Shown: positions 25,362-34,320 of the stretch, piece by piece
How positions within the stretch are numbered: position 1 is the first letter of the stretch
Layout: each line of letters opens with the position of its first letter
NCBI GenBank assembly: GCA_003755025.1
Contig: RJVL01000007.1
Span: forward strand, 186,001 to 250,000
DNA from: Diaphorobacter nitroreducens
Lineage (GTDB): Bacteria; Pseudomonadota; Gammaproteobacteria; Burkholderiales; Burkholderiaceae_C
Length of the DNA: 64,000 nucleotides
Direction: 5' to 3'
Notes under the pieces: generated by a model
The model's input: the letters and a program-made list of their open reading frames with translations, nothing else
What the model was told of the DNA's origin: nothing
The model's database searches: none
Position numbers and translations under genes: made by a program

Positions 25362-26791
25362 GGCGCCCTCCGCTCGCCCTGGCTGCGCTGGCCGCCGCAC
25401 TGGTGTTGGCCGGCTGCGCCAGCGTCGCCCCCGATGGGCTGCGCGGCGACGTGCAAAGCCATGTCCAGCCCCGCCTGCCCGACGGCGCGCAACTGCCCGC
25501 GCCCGATGCGCAAAGCCGCAGCGACGCGCAGGCCCAGATCACCGAATGGCTGCGCCTTCCCGTGGATGCGGACACCGCCGTGCGCGTGGCGCTCTTAAAC
25601 AGCCCCGCGCTGCAGGCCCGCCTGGCCAATCTGGCCGCGCAGGATGCGCAGCGCGCACAGGCGCTGACCCTGTTCAACCCCACGCTGACGCTGGGGCGAT
25701 TCACCAGCGGGCATGAGCGCGAGATCGAGCGCCAGCTCGGCTTCAGCCTGGTCAACGTGATCACCCTGCCCTGGCGCACGCGTTGGCAAGGCTGGCAGAT
25801 GGAGCAGGCCACGCTGGCCGCCGCACAGGACGTGCTGCGCCTGGCCGCGGACACACGCCGCGCCTGGCTGCGCGCCGTGGCCGCCCGGCAGGTGCTGGCC
25901 GCGCGCGAACGCATGCACGAGGCGGCCGAGGCCGGCGGCGAGCTGGCGCGGCGCATGGCGCGCGTGGGCAACTTCAGCCGGCTGCAGCAGGCACGCGAAA
26001 TCGCCATCACACAGGACGCGGCAGCACAGCTGGCCCGCGCGCGGCTGAATGCCGCGCTGGAGCGCGAGCAACTGGCGCGGCTGATGGGGCTGTGGGGCGC
26101 GCAGGCCGACTTCACGCTGCCCGATGCGCTACCCGCCTTGCCCGCGGCGGATGCACTGCGCGGCGGCGACGACGCCGAAGCCACGGCCCTGCGCGAGCGG
26201 CTGGACCTGCGCGCACTGCGCCGCGACCTGGACACCACCGCCGACCGCAGCGGCTGGGCCGGGGTTGGATCCGTGTTCGGCGACATCGGCCTGAGCTACA
26301 GCCGCAACACAGCCACCGAGCGCGCCTCCGGCCACCGCGAGACCACACGCGGCTGGGAGGTAGAGCTGCCTCTGCCGCTGTTCGACTGGGGCGCAGCCGC
26401 CACGGGCCGCGCGCGGGCCGAGCTGCAGCACAGCGCCGCGCAACTGCAGGATGCCGCCATCCGCGCACGCAGCGAGGCACGCAGCCACTGGCTGCGCTAC
26501 CGCACCGCCTGGGACCTGGCGCACCAGCAGCAGGCCGAGGCGCTGCCGCTGGCGCGCTTCATGCAAGACGAGGCCGTGCTGCGCTACAACGGCATGTTCA
26601 TCAGCGTGTGGGAGCTGCTGGCCGAGGCGCGCCGCGCCAGCCAGGCCGTGGCCGCCGCCACCGAGGCGCAGCGCGACTTCTGGCTCGCCCAGACCGACCT
26701 GCAACTGGCTCTCACGGGCACATCGCCCGGCGCGCCGACCGGCCTGCCGTCCGCTCCCACCACCTCCAACGCCCCTTCGGAAGGCCACTGA
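25358..26791 (+). CDS. TolC-family outer-membrane efflux lipoprotein
   Basis: An outer-membrane factor of 477 residues with a lipobox (LVLAGC, Cys at about residue 20). Two OEP repeats are visible: one with LLNSPALQARLANLAAQDA near 90 and one with WEVELPLPLFDWGAAATGRA near 340. The helical pairs line the periplasmic tunnel. It is the CusC-like part of the operon, but no CusA or CusB pump is in this cluster. It may therefore work with the RND pump at 56.6-61.1 kb or with another pump elsewhere; this is inference. GGAGG lies 9 bases before ATG. Confidence 0.88.
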   Translation: MRRPPLALAALAAALVLAGCASVAPDGLRGDVQSHVQPRLPDGAQLPAPDAQSRSDAQAQITEWLRLPVDADTAVRVALLNSPALQARLANLAAQDAQRAQALTLFNPTLTLGRFTSGHEREIERQLGFSLVNVITLPWRTRWQGWQMEQATLAAAQDVLRLAADTRRAWLRAVAARQVLAARERMHEAAEAGGELARRMARVGNFSRLQQAREIAITQDAAAQLARARLNAALEREQLARLMGLWGAQADFTLPDALPALPAADALRGGDDAEATALRERLDLRALRRDLDTTADRSGWAGVGSVFGDIGLSYSRNTATERASGHRETTRGWEVELPLPLFDWGAAATGRARAELQHSAAQLQDAAIRARSEARSHWLRYRTAWDLAHQQQAEALPLARFMQDEAVLRYNGMFISVWELLAEARRASQAVAAATEAQRDFWLAQTDLQLALTGTSPGAPTGLPSAPTTSNAPSEGH

Positions 26792-26792
26792 C

Positions 26793-28181
26793 ATGCAGCG
26801 CCGCCACTTCTTCTCCGGCGCCGCCACGGCCGTGGTCGCCGCCTCCGCCGCATCGGTGAGCCGCGTGGCCTTGGCCGCGCTGCCCGAGGCGCCCTCGCAA
26901 TCCTCTGCCGACACGGCCGCGCCGCTAACCCCGTCCAGCGGCCGGCCCTACCAGCCCGTGGTCACGCTCAACGGCTGGACGCTGCCATGGCGCATGAACG
27001 CCGGCGTCAAGGAATTCCACCTGGTGGCCGAGCCGGTAGTGCGCGAGGTGGCGCCCGGCTTCATGGTCAACATGTGGGGCTACAACGGCCAGAGCCCGGG
27101 CCCGACCATCGAGGTGGTGGAAGGCGACCGCGTGCGCATCTTCGTCACCAACCGCCTGCCCGAGCACACCAGCGTGCACTGGCACGGCCAGCGCTTGCCG
27201 AGCGGCATGGACGGCGTGGCCGGGCTTACCCAGCCGCACATCCCCGCGGGCAAGACCTTCGTGTACGAGTTCACGGCGCGCCGCCCCGGCACCTTCATGT
27301 ACCACCCGCATGCGGACGAAATGGTGCAGCTGGCCATGGGCATGATGGGCCTGTGGATCACGCACCCGAAGGCGCGCCACCCCCTGATCGCGGAGGTGCA
27401 ACGTGACTACGCCTTTCTGCTCAGCGCCTACGACGTGGAGCCGGGCAGCCTCACGCCCAAGGTCAACACCATGACCGACTTCAACATCTGGACCTTCAAC
27501 AGCCGGGTGTTCCCCGCCATCGACCCGCTGGTGGCACGACAGGGCGACCGCGTGCGCATCCGCGTGGGCAACCTGACCATGACCAACCACCCCATCCACA
27601 TCCATGGGCATGAGTTCGAGATCACGGGCACCGACGGCGGGCCGACCCCGAAGGCCGCGCGCTGGCCCGAGGTGACCACCGACGTGGCCGTGGGCCAGAT
27701 GCGGCAGCTGGAGTTCATCGCCGACGAGCCCGGCGACTGGGCGCTGCACTGCCACAAGAGCCACCACACCATGGGCGCCATGGGCCACGGCGTGCCCACC
27801 ATGATCGGCGTGGACCATCGCGGCCTGGTCGGGAAGATCCAGAAGATCATTCCCGACTACATGGTCATGGGCGAGCGCGGCATGGCCGACATGGGTGCGA
27901 TGGAAATGCCGCTGCCCGACAACACCTATCCCATGATGACCGGCACCGGCCCCTTCGGCCCGCTGGAGATGGGCGGCATGTTCACGACCTTGAAGGTCCG
28001 CCAGGGCCTGGCCGCCCAGGACTGGCGCGACCCGGGCTGGTACCAGCACCCGGCGGGCACGGTGGCGCACGAATGGGCCGGTGCGCCCTTGGACGCCACA
28101 GCCCCGCGCCAGATCCCGCCCGGCCGGGCCCCCGGCGCCCCCAGCGTGCGCAAGCCGGGTGCCAGCCACGAACACCATTGA
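26793..28181 (+). CDS. Multicopper oxidase (Tat-exported)
   Basis: The periplasmic cuproxidase would oxidise Cu(I) to less toxic Cu(II). A twin-arginine signal (MQRRHFFSGAATAVV) spans about residues 1-30. The four copper-binding motifs are complete: HWHGQ, HPHAD, HPIHIHGHEF and HCHKSHHTMGAMGHG, with the type 1 Cys in HCH. The 462 residues are shorter than PcoA/CopA-type oxidases and lack their long Met-rich insert; a short Met-rich C-terminal part (GMADMGAMEMP) remains. The ATG follows the TolC stop by one base. Confidence 0.93.
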   Translation: MQRRHFFSGAATAVVAASAASVSRVALAALPEAPSQSSADTAAPLTPSSGRPYQPVVTLNGWTLPWRMNAGVKEFHLVAEPVVREVAPGFMVNMWGYNGQSPGPTIEVVEGDRVRIFVTNRLPEHTSVHWHGQRLPSGMDGVAGLTQPHIPAGKTFVYEFTARRPGTFMYHPHADEMVQLAMGMMGLWITHPKARHPLIAEVQRDYAFLLSAYDVEPGSLTPKVNTMTDFNIWTFNSRVFPAIDPLVARQGDRVRIRVGNLTMTNHPIHIHGHEFEITGTDGGPTPKAARWPEVTTDVAVGQMRQLEFIADEPGDWALHCHKSHHTMGAMGHGVPTMIGVDHRGLVGKIQKIIPDYMVMGERGMADMGAMEMPLPDNTYPMMTGTGPFGPLEMGGMFTTLKVRQGLAAQDWRDPGWYQHPAGTVAHEWAGAPLDATAPRQIPPGRAPGAPSVRKPGASHEHH

Positions 28182-28197
28182 ACTCTCGGAGAAACCC

Positions 28198-28680
28198 ATG
28201 AAATCTATCAAATTCATAGCTGCTTGCGCTTTACTGGCGGGCGCTTCAGCCAGTTTTAGCCATGAGAACATGCACAACAGCCACCCTACCGTCGCCCCGC
28301 AGCAGCAAGAATGGGGGATTGCGGGAGAGGCCAAGGGCGCAAAGCGCACCATCACCTTGCGCATGACGGACGACATGCGCTTTACCCCGTCGCACTTCAC
28401 CGTCAAACAGGGCGAGACCGTGCGCCTGCGCGTGGAGAACCAGGGCCAGGTCATGCATGAGGTGGTGCTGGGCACACAGGGCACGTTGGACCAGCATGCG
28501 GCCATGATGCGCCAGTACCCCGACATGGAGCACGCCGAACCCCACATGGCCCACGTGGCCCCGCGCGCCAAGGAAGACCTGGTCTGGCACTTCAACCGGC
28601 CCGGCCGCTTCGACTTCGCCTGCCTGATCCCCGGCCACTACGAAGCAGGCATGCGCGGCACCTTCACCGTCACGCCCTGA
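28198..28680 (+). CDS. Cupredoxin (CopI-like copper-tolerance protein)
   Basis: A periplasmic blue-copper protein of 160 residues. The plastocyanin-fold ligands are visible: His in VMHEVVLG, then Cys, His and Met in FACLIPGHYEAGM. The segment with HAAMMRQYPDMEHAEPHMAHV is a His/Met-rich insert typical of copper-tolerance cupredoxins. The signal peptide MKSIKFIAACALLAGASA (about residues 1-18) is encoded by a copy of the dispersed repeat. It uses ATA and TTA codons that are rare in this GC-rich genome. GGAGA lies 7 bases before ATG. Confidence 0.88.
   Translation: MKSIKFIAACALLAGASASFSHENMHNSHPTVAPQQQEWGIAGEAKGAKRTITLRMTDDMRFTPSHFTVKQGETVRLRVENQGQVMHEVVLGTQGTLDQHAAMMRQYPDMEHAEPHMAHVAPRAKEDLVWHFNRPGRFDFACLIPGHYEAGMRGTFTVTP
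28209..28258. repeat. Palindromic repeat copy acting as signal-peptide coding DNA
   Basis: ATAGCTGCTTGCGCTT is identical over 16 bases to the intergenic copy at 42243-42290. The following TACTGGCGGGCGCT and the AGTTTT end also match the family layout. It lies wholly inside the first 21 codons of the cupredoxin gene. Confidence 0.75.
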
Positions 28681-28714
28681 ACAACACCACCACCCGCATC
28701 ATCAGGAGTCCACC

Positions 28715-29209
28715 ATGCGAATCACGCAACCCACCCGCCGCCAATGCATCACGGCCCTCGCCGCCGGCTTGGCCGGCGCTGCCCTGCCCGCCCTGGCCCG
28801 TGCCGCCGCCCCGCAGACTGCCGTGGAGGTCTGGAAAGACCCCAACTGCGGCTGCTGCAAGGATTGGGTGACCCACATGCAAGCCAACGGCTTCACGGTC
28901 ACCGTGCACGAAACGGGCAACGCCGCCGTACGCGCCAAGCTCGGCCTGCCCACGCGCCTGGGCTCATGCCACACCGCGCTGGTGGGCGGCTACCTGCTCG
29001 AAGGCCATGTGCCCGCTGCCGACGTGCGCAAGCTGCTCAAGGACAAACCCAAGGCCCTGGGCCTCACCGTCCCGGGCATGCCGGTGGGCAGCCCCGGCAT
29101 GGACGGGCCCGAGTACAACGGCCGCAAGGACCCGTACGACGTGCTGCTGGTCACCAAGAACCTGATGAACAGCGACGTCTCCACGCGCGTATTCACCAGC
29201 TACCGTTGA
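28715..29209 (+). CDS. DUF411 metal-binding protein
   Basis: A secreted 164-residue protein of the DUF411 family, often near copper genes. The RR-containing N-terminus (TRRQCITALAAGLAGAALP) is a Tat-like or Sec signal with cleavage near ARA. The thioredoxin-like CGCC motif in KDPNCGCCKDW is the likely metal or redox site, and a second conserved Cys is in LGSCHTALV. The DVRKLLKDKP and GMPVGSPGMDGPEY segments are typical of the family. AGGAG precedes the ATG by 6 bases. Confidence 0.9.
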   Translation: MRITQPTRRQCITALAAGLAGAALPALARAAAPQTAVEVWKDPNCGCCKDWVTHMQANGFTVTVHETGNAAVRAKLGLPTRLGSCHTALVGGYLLEGHVPAADVRKLLKDKPKALGLTVPGMPVGSPGMDGPEYNGRKDPYDVLLVTKNLMNSDVSTRVFTSYR

Positions 29210-29232
29210 TGCACACCATGAAAGGCCACGCC

Positions 29233-29616
29233 ATGCCATCCCACACCCTGCCAGCGCGCGCGCCGCGCATCGCCCTCGCACCCGTGGCCGCTCTGGCACT
29301 GCTGGGCCTGCCCGGCAGCTGGGCACATGCCCAGGGCTCGGACCACGACGCCCATCACACCGAAACGCCCGCCGCGTCCGGCGACAGCACGCAGGATCTC
29401 AGCGAGGGTGAAGTCACGCGTTGGGATGCACGCAGCGGCAAGATCACGCTGCGCCACGGCGAGCTCAAGAACCTTGCCATGCCGCCCATGACCATGGTGT
29501 TCACGTTGCGGGACCCGGCACAGGCGGCCACCTTCAAGCCCGGCGACAAGGTGCGCTTTCGGGCCGAACGGGTGAAGGGCGTATTCGTCGTCACCCATAT
29601 CGAACCATTGCGCTGA
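29233..29616 (+). CDS. cusF: CusF-like periplasmic copper-binding protein
   Basis: CusF binds Cu(I)/Ag(I) in the periplasm through two Met, one His and a Trp. The CusF core is present near the C-terminus: [20 protein letters not shown], then [12 protein letters not shown] and a final VVTHIEPL strand. A signal peptide (about residues 1-26, ending AHAQ) and a His-rich linker (DHDAHHTE) precede it. I start at the third ATG because AAAGG lies 7 bases upstream. ATGs at 29209 (overlapping the previous stop) and 29218 are possible. Length is 127 residues. Confidence 0.85.
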   Translation: MPSHTLPARAPRIALAPVAALALLGLPGSWAHAQGSDHDAHHTETPAASGDSTQDLSEGEVTRWDARSGKITLRHGELKNLAMPPMTMVFTLRDPAQAATFKPGDKVRFRAERVKGVFVVTHIEPLR

Positions 29617-29671
29617 CGCCCCACGGACCGGGCGGCAGTTGCCCGGCCCCTTGCCGCACCAAGGAGCCCTC

Positions 29672-31882
29672 ATGCATTCCCACAGCACGCCGCCCGCAGC
29701 TGCCCCACACGGGCAGCACCTACACCACAGCCCCCACGTGCCCCGGCCATCGGCCGCTCCACCCGCCCCACCAACCGCCGACACGGTCTATACCTGCCCC
29801 ATGCACCCGGAGGTGCGACAGAGCGGCCCCGGCCACTGCCCCAAGTGCGGCATGGCGCTGGAGCCGGTACTGCCCAGCCTGGACGCAGCCGATGACAACC
29901 CCGAACTGCGCGACTTCTCGCGCCGCTTCTGGTGGACGCTGCCGCTCACCATGGTCGTCACCACGCTGGCCATGGCCGGGCACCGGCTGGGTTGGGTCGG
30001 CATGGCCACGCAAAGCGGGGTAGAGCTGGTGCTGACGCTGCCCATCGTGCTGTGGGCCGGCGCACCGTTCTTCGTGCGCGGTTGGCAATCCGTGGTGCAG
30101 CGCAGCCCCAACATGTGGACTCTGATCAGTCTGGGCACGGGCGCGGCCTTCCTCTACAGCGTGGTGGCCACCGTGGCGCCGGGCGTGTTCCCGGCCTCGT
30201 TCCAGTCCATGGGCCGCGTGGGCGTGTACTTCGAGGCGGCCGCGGTCATCATTTCGCTGACGTTGCTGGGCCAGATGCTGGAGCTCAAGGCGCGATCACA
30301 GACCTCGGCCGCCATCCAGTCGCTACTGGGCCTGGCGCCCAAGACTGCGCGCCGCATCGCCGCCGACGGCAGCGAGGAGGACGTGCCGCTAGCCCACGTG
30401 CATGAGGGCGACCTGCTGCGCGTGCGTCCCGGCGAGAAGGTGCCGGTGGACGGCGTGGTCGTCGAAGGCAGCAGCGCCGTGGACGAGTCCATGCTCACGG
30501 GCGAGCCGCTGCCAGTGAGCAAGCGCACGGGCGACAAGCTGATCGGCGCCACGCTCAACACCAGCGGGGCGCTGGTCATGCGCTCCGAACTCGTGGGTGC
30601 GGCCACGATGCTGTCGCAGATCGTGCAACTGGTGGCGCAGGCCCAGCGGTCGCGCGCGCCCATGCAGCGCATGGCCGACCGCGTTGCGGGCTGGTTCGTA
30701 TTGGCCGTGGTCGGCGTGTCTGTGCTCACGCTGCTGGGCTGGGGCCTGTTCGGGCCCGAGCCCAGGTGGGTCTACGGCCTGATCAACGCTGTGGCGGTTC
30801 TCATCATCGCCTGCCCCTGCGCGCTGGGCCTGGCTACGCCGATGTCCATCATGGTGGCCACGGGGCGCGGCGCCACGCAGGGCGTGCTGTTCCGCGATGC
30901 GGCCGCCATCGAGCATATGTGCCGCGTGGACACGTTGATCGTGGACAAGACCGGCACCCTGACCGAGGGCCGGCCGCGCTTTGAGCGCACCGTGGCCGCG
31001 CCCGGCTGGGGCGAGGCAGAGGTGCTGCGCCTGGCCGCCAGCCTGGACCAGGGCAGCGAGCATCCGCTAGCGGCGGCCATCGTCGCCGCGGCACGCCAGC
31101 AGGGGCTGGCGCTGGACGCGGCCGAACAGTTCGACTCGGCCTCGGGCATCGGCGTGCGCGGCCGGATCGCGGGCCGCACCTTGGCGCTGGGTAACACGGT
31201 GCTGATGCAGCAGTCCAGCGTGAATACGGGACCGCTGGCGCAGGCCGCCGAGGCACTGCGCGGCGAAGGCGCCAGTGTGATGTTCCTGGCCGTGGATGGG
31301 CAACTGGCGGGCCTGCTGGCTGTCTCCGACCCCATCAAGGCCAGCACGCCCGACGCGCTGGCCGCCCTGCATGCGGCCGGCCTGCGCATCATCATGGCCA
31401 CCGGCGACGGGCTGACCACGGCAGGTGCCGTGGGACGGCGCTTGGGCATCGACGAGGTGCACGGCGAGGTATTGCCCGCCGATAAGCTGGCCCTGGTCGA
31501 ACGCCTGCAGGCCGAGGGACGCACCGTGGCCATGGCCGGCGACGGCATCAACGACGCGCCGGCACTGGCGCGCGCCGACGTGGGCATCGCCATGGGAACC
31601 GGGACGGACGTGGCCATGAACAGCGCCCAGCTCACCCTGGTCAAGGGCGACCTGCGCGGCATCGCCACGGCGCGCGCACTGTCGCAGGCCACGGTGGCCA
31701 ACATGCGCCAAAACCTGGGCTTTGCCTTCGTCTACAACGCGCTGGGCGTGCCGCTGGCCGCCGGCCTGCTCTACCCGTTCACGGGCTGGCTGCTGTCGCC
31801 GATGATCGCGGCGCTGGCCATGAGCCTGAGCTCGGCCTCGGTGATCACGAATGCCCTGCGGCTGCGCCGCGCACGGCTTTGA
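29672..31882 (+). CDS. copA: Copper-exporting P1B-type ATPase CopA
   Basis: CopA pumps Cu(I) out of the cytosol. The motifs of P1B ATPases are complete: TGEP in the actuator loop, CPC in [26 protein letters not shown] and [10 protein letters not shown]. It has 736 residues. The N-terminus lacks HMA domains and instead carries a zinc-ribbon-like heavy-metal-binding domain ([20 protein letters not shown], residues about 38-57) after a His-rich tail. GGAG precedes the ATG. It is the last gene of the operon; a weak CCGGGC/GCCCGG hairpin lies between cusF and it. Confidence 0.94.
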   Translation: MHSHSTPPAAAPHGQHLHHSPHVPRPSAAPPAPPTADTVYTCPMHPEVRQSGPGHCPKCGMALEPVLPSLDAADDNPELRDFSRRFWWTLPLTMVVTTLAMAGHRLGWVGMATQSGVELVLTLPIVLWAGAPFFVRGWQSVVQRSPNMWTLISLGTGAAFLYSVVATVAPGVFPASFQSMGRVGVYFEAAAVIISLTLLGQMLELKARSQTSAAIQSLLGLAPKTARRIAADGSEEDVPLAHVHEGDLLRVRPGEKVPVDGVVVEGSSAVDESMLTGEPLPVSKRTGDKLIGATLNTSGALVMRSELVGAATMLSQIVQLVAQAQRSRAPMQRMADRVAGWFVLAVVGVSVLTLLGWGLFGPEPRWVYGLINAVAVLIIACPCALGLATPMSIMVATGRGATQGVLFRDAAAIEHMCRVDTLIVDKTGTLTEGRPRFERTVAAPGWGEAEVLRLAASLDQGSEHPLAAAIVAAARQQGLALDAAEQFDSASGIGVRGRIAGRTLALGNTVLMQQSSVNTGPLAQAAEALRGEGASVMFLAVDGQLAGLLAVSDPIKASTPDALAALHAAGLRIIMATGDGLTTAGAVGRRLGIDEVHGEVLPADKLALVERLQAEGRTVAMAGDGINDAPALARADVGIAMGTGTDVAMNSAQLTLVKGDLRGIATARALSQATVANMRQNLGFAFVYNALGVPLAAGLLYPFTGWLLSPMIAALAMSLSSASVITNALRLRRARL

Positions 31883-31937
31883 GAGCACCCCGCAAGACGC
31901 GGGGACAGGTGCTGGCGCGGCACCATAATCGGCGCCC

Positions 31938-32951
31938 ATGCAAGCTTGCTCCCTGCACAGCGCCTGCGGCGCCATCACCGACGTTGCCGGCATCGAGGTC
32001 GGCCACTTCACCGACCCACGCCGCCCCACCGGCTGCAGCGTGGTGATTGCGCGCGAGGGTGCCGTGGCAGGCGTGGATGTGCGCGGCGCCGCCCCCGGCA
32101 CGCGCGAGACCGACCTGCTGGCCCCGGGCAACCTGGTGGAGCAGGTGCACGCCATCATGCTGGCGGGTGGCAGCGCCTGGGGGCTGGAGGCCGCCACGGG
32201 GGCCGTGCGCTGGCTGGAGGAGCACGGCGTAGGGCTGGACGTGGGCGTGGGCCGCCTGCCACTGGTGCCAGCGGCCGTGCTGTTCGACCTGCACGTGGGC
32301 GACATGAAGGTGCGTCCCGATGCGACGGCCGGCTATGCGGCCTGCGCCGCCGCCACATGCGAGCCGCCAGCCGAGGGCAACGTAGGCGCCGGCGCTGGCG
32401 CCGTGGTGGGCAAGATGTTCGGCCTGCAGCACGCCATGAAGGGCGGCGTAGGCACAGCCTCGGTCACCGTCGCGGGCGTCACGGTGGGTGCGCTCATTGC
32501 CTGCAACGCCGTGGGCGACGTGGTCGACCCGGACACCGGGCGCCCATTGGCGGGCGCCCGCGCTGCCGACGGGCTGACGCTGCGCGATACACGGCACGCG
32601 CTGCTGCGCGGCGAGCGCCCTCATCCCCTGCTGGCCGGCAGCAACACCACGATCGGCGTGATCGCCACCGACACGCGGCTGACCAAGGTTCAGGCTCAGC
32701 GACTGGCCGTCGCCGGCCATGACGGCCTGGCCCGCAGCATCAACCCCGTGCACACCATGAGCGACGGAGACACGCTGTTCACGCTGGCGACGGGTCACGT
32801 GCCGCACCACCCCGGCATGATGGTGTTGGCCACGATGGCGGCCGAGGCGGTGGCCCGCGCCACCGTGCGCGCCGTGCTCGCCGCGCGCACCCTGCGCACG
32901 GCCGAGGGCCTGGCACTTCTGTGCCATGCCGATCTGGCTGTCGGGAGCTAA
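31938..32951 (+). CDS. P1 (DmpA-type) N-terminal nucleophile aminopeptidase
   Basis: P1-family peptidases are made as one chain that cleaves itself into alpha and beta parts, freeing the nucleophile at the new N-terminus. The 337 residues begin with the CGAITDVAGIEVGHFTD motif. The oxyanion and substrate segments LAGGSAWGLEAATG and NVGAGAGAVVGK follow. The self-cleavage site is at LAGSN|TTIGVIATD, with T237 the predicted nucleophile. It could act on D-amino-acid or beta-peptide substrates; which is not known. A CATAAT box ends nine bases before ATG, with no Shine-Dalgarno sequence. Confidence 0.9.
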   Translation: MQACSLHSACGAITDVAGIEVGHFTDPRRPTGCSVVIAREGAVAGVDVRGAAPGTRETDLLAPGNLVEQVHAIMLAGGSAWGLEAATGAVRWLEEHGVGLDVGVGRLPLVPAAVLFDLHVGDMKVRPDATAGYAACAAATCEPPAEGNVGAGAGAVVGKMFGLQHAMKGGVGTASVTVAGVTVGALIACNAVGDVVDPDTGRPLAGARAADGLTLRDTRHALLRGERPHPLLAGSNTTIGVIATDTRLTKVQAQRLAVAGHDGLARSINPVHTMSDGDTLFTLATGHVPHHPGMMVLATMAAEAVARATVRAVLAARTLRTAEGLALLCHADLAVGS

Positions 32952-32953
32952 CC

Positions 32954-34291
32954 ATGGGACAGATGTCACGCCGCCTGCGCACGGCGCTGCTGTCGCTGCG
33001 CGACCTGTTGGTGTCTGCCGGCCCGCTGGCGCTACTGGGCGCGGGCCTGGTGCTCCTGGCCTATTGGTGGCTCAACCCCACGCCGCCGCGCACGGTGACG
33101 CTGGCCACCGGCCCCGCGCAGAGCGCCTACGAGGCCTTCGGCCAGCGCTATCGCGACGCACTGGCGGCAAGCGGGATCAACGTGGTCTTGCTGCCCAGCG
33201 ATGGCTCGTCATCCAACCTGCAGCTGCTGCGCGATGGCCACGCCGACCTCGCCTTCGTGCAAGGTGGCACGGGTGAGTTGCGTCCCGAGGACAGTGATGA
33301 GCTGGTCTCGCTGGGCAGCCTCTTCGTGGAGCCCATTTGGCTGTTCTACCGCGGCGATGTGGCGCGCCGCATCCACCGATCGGCCCGGTTGGAGGGGCTG
33401 CATCAGCTGCGCGGGCTGCGCGTGAACGTCGGCTCGCCCGGCAGCGGCGTACCAACGCTCATGGAGCGCCTGCTGGACGCCAACCACATTCCGCTGGATG
33501 CCCTGACGCTCACGCGTCTGGAGCAGACGCCCGCCACGGTGGCGTTCCTGGCGGGGCGGCTGGACGCCCTGGTGTTCGCCTCCGCCCCCGAGTCATTGAT
33601 GGTGCAGATGCTGCTGCAAACGCCCGGCGTGCAGCTCATGCACTTCCCGCAGAACGAGGCCTACAGCCGCCGTTTTCCGTTCCTCACGCCGGTAGTGCTG
33701 CCACGCGGCGTGGTGGACCTGGCGGCCAACGTACCTCCGCGCGACGTACGGCTGGTGGCATCCACCACATCCCTGCTGGCGCGTGAAGGCACCCACCCCG
33801 CCCTGCTGCAATTATTTGCCCAGAGCGCGCAGGGCATCCATGGCAATGCGGGCTGGTTCAACCGTGCGCGCGAATTCCCCAGCACCCGGCACGCGGAACT
33901 GCCCATTGCCAAGGAGGGCGAGCGCGCCATCAACGAGCCGGCGCCGCTGATGCAGCGCTATCTGCCATTCTGGATCGCCAACCTCGTCGAGCGCATGTGG
34001 CTGGTACTTGGTATCTTGATTGCGGTCATGCTGCCGCTGTCGCGCGTGGTGCCGCCGCTGTACCAGTTCCGCGTGCGCTCGCGCGTGTTCCGCTGGTATG
34101 GGCATCTGCGCGACATCGAAGACGACATGGAACGAGGAGAGGCCACCCCCGACGCGCTGCGCGAACGGCTGGACCGCATGGAGGCGCAGGTGGAAAAAGT
34201 GAGCGTGCCACTGTCCTATGCCGACGAGCTCTACGCCCTGCGCAACCACATCCAACTGGTGCGCCGGCGCCTGCCACGCGCGGCAGGCTGA
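32954..34291 (+). CDS. TAXI-family solute-binding protein with membrane anchors
   Basis: This 445-residue protein has a TRAP-associated (TAXI) periplasmic-binding domain (about 50-330), recognisable by TLATGPAQSAYEAFGQRYR and the VQGGTGELRP region. An N-terminal helix (about 23-42) anchors it. A second hydrophobic helix (about 350-368, WLVLGILIAVMLPLSRV) is followed by a charged, coiled-coil-like cytosolic tail. No TRAP permease gene is near, so it may be a membrane receptor rather than a transporter part. The ATG has GGGAG 6 bases upstream and follows the P1 stop by two bases. Confidence 0.85.
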   Translation: MGQMSRRLRTALLSLRDLLVSAGPLALLGAGLVLLAYWWLNPTPPRTVTLATGPAQSAYEAFGQRYRDALAASGINVVLLPSDGSSSNLQLLRDGHADLAFVQGGTGELRPEDSDELVSLGSLFVEPIWLFYRGDVARRIHRSARLEGLHQLRGLRVNVGSPGSGVPTLMERLLDANHIPLDALTLTRLEQTPATVAFLAGRLDALVFASAPESLMVQMLLQTPGVQLMHFPQNEAYSRRFPFLTPVVLPRGVVDLAANVPPRDVRLVASTTSLLAREGTHPALLQLFAQSAQGIHGNAGWFNRAREFPSTRHAELPIAKEGERAINEPAPLMQRYLPFWIANLVERMWLVLGILIAVMLPLSRVVPPLYQFRVRSRVFRWYGHLRDIEDDMERGEATPDALRERLDRMEAQVEKVSVPLSYADELYALRNHIQLVRRRLPRAAG

Positions 34292-34320
34292 ACGGCAGTC
34301 CGCGCGACCGGCGGAGCGCC

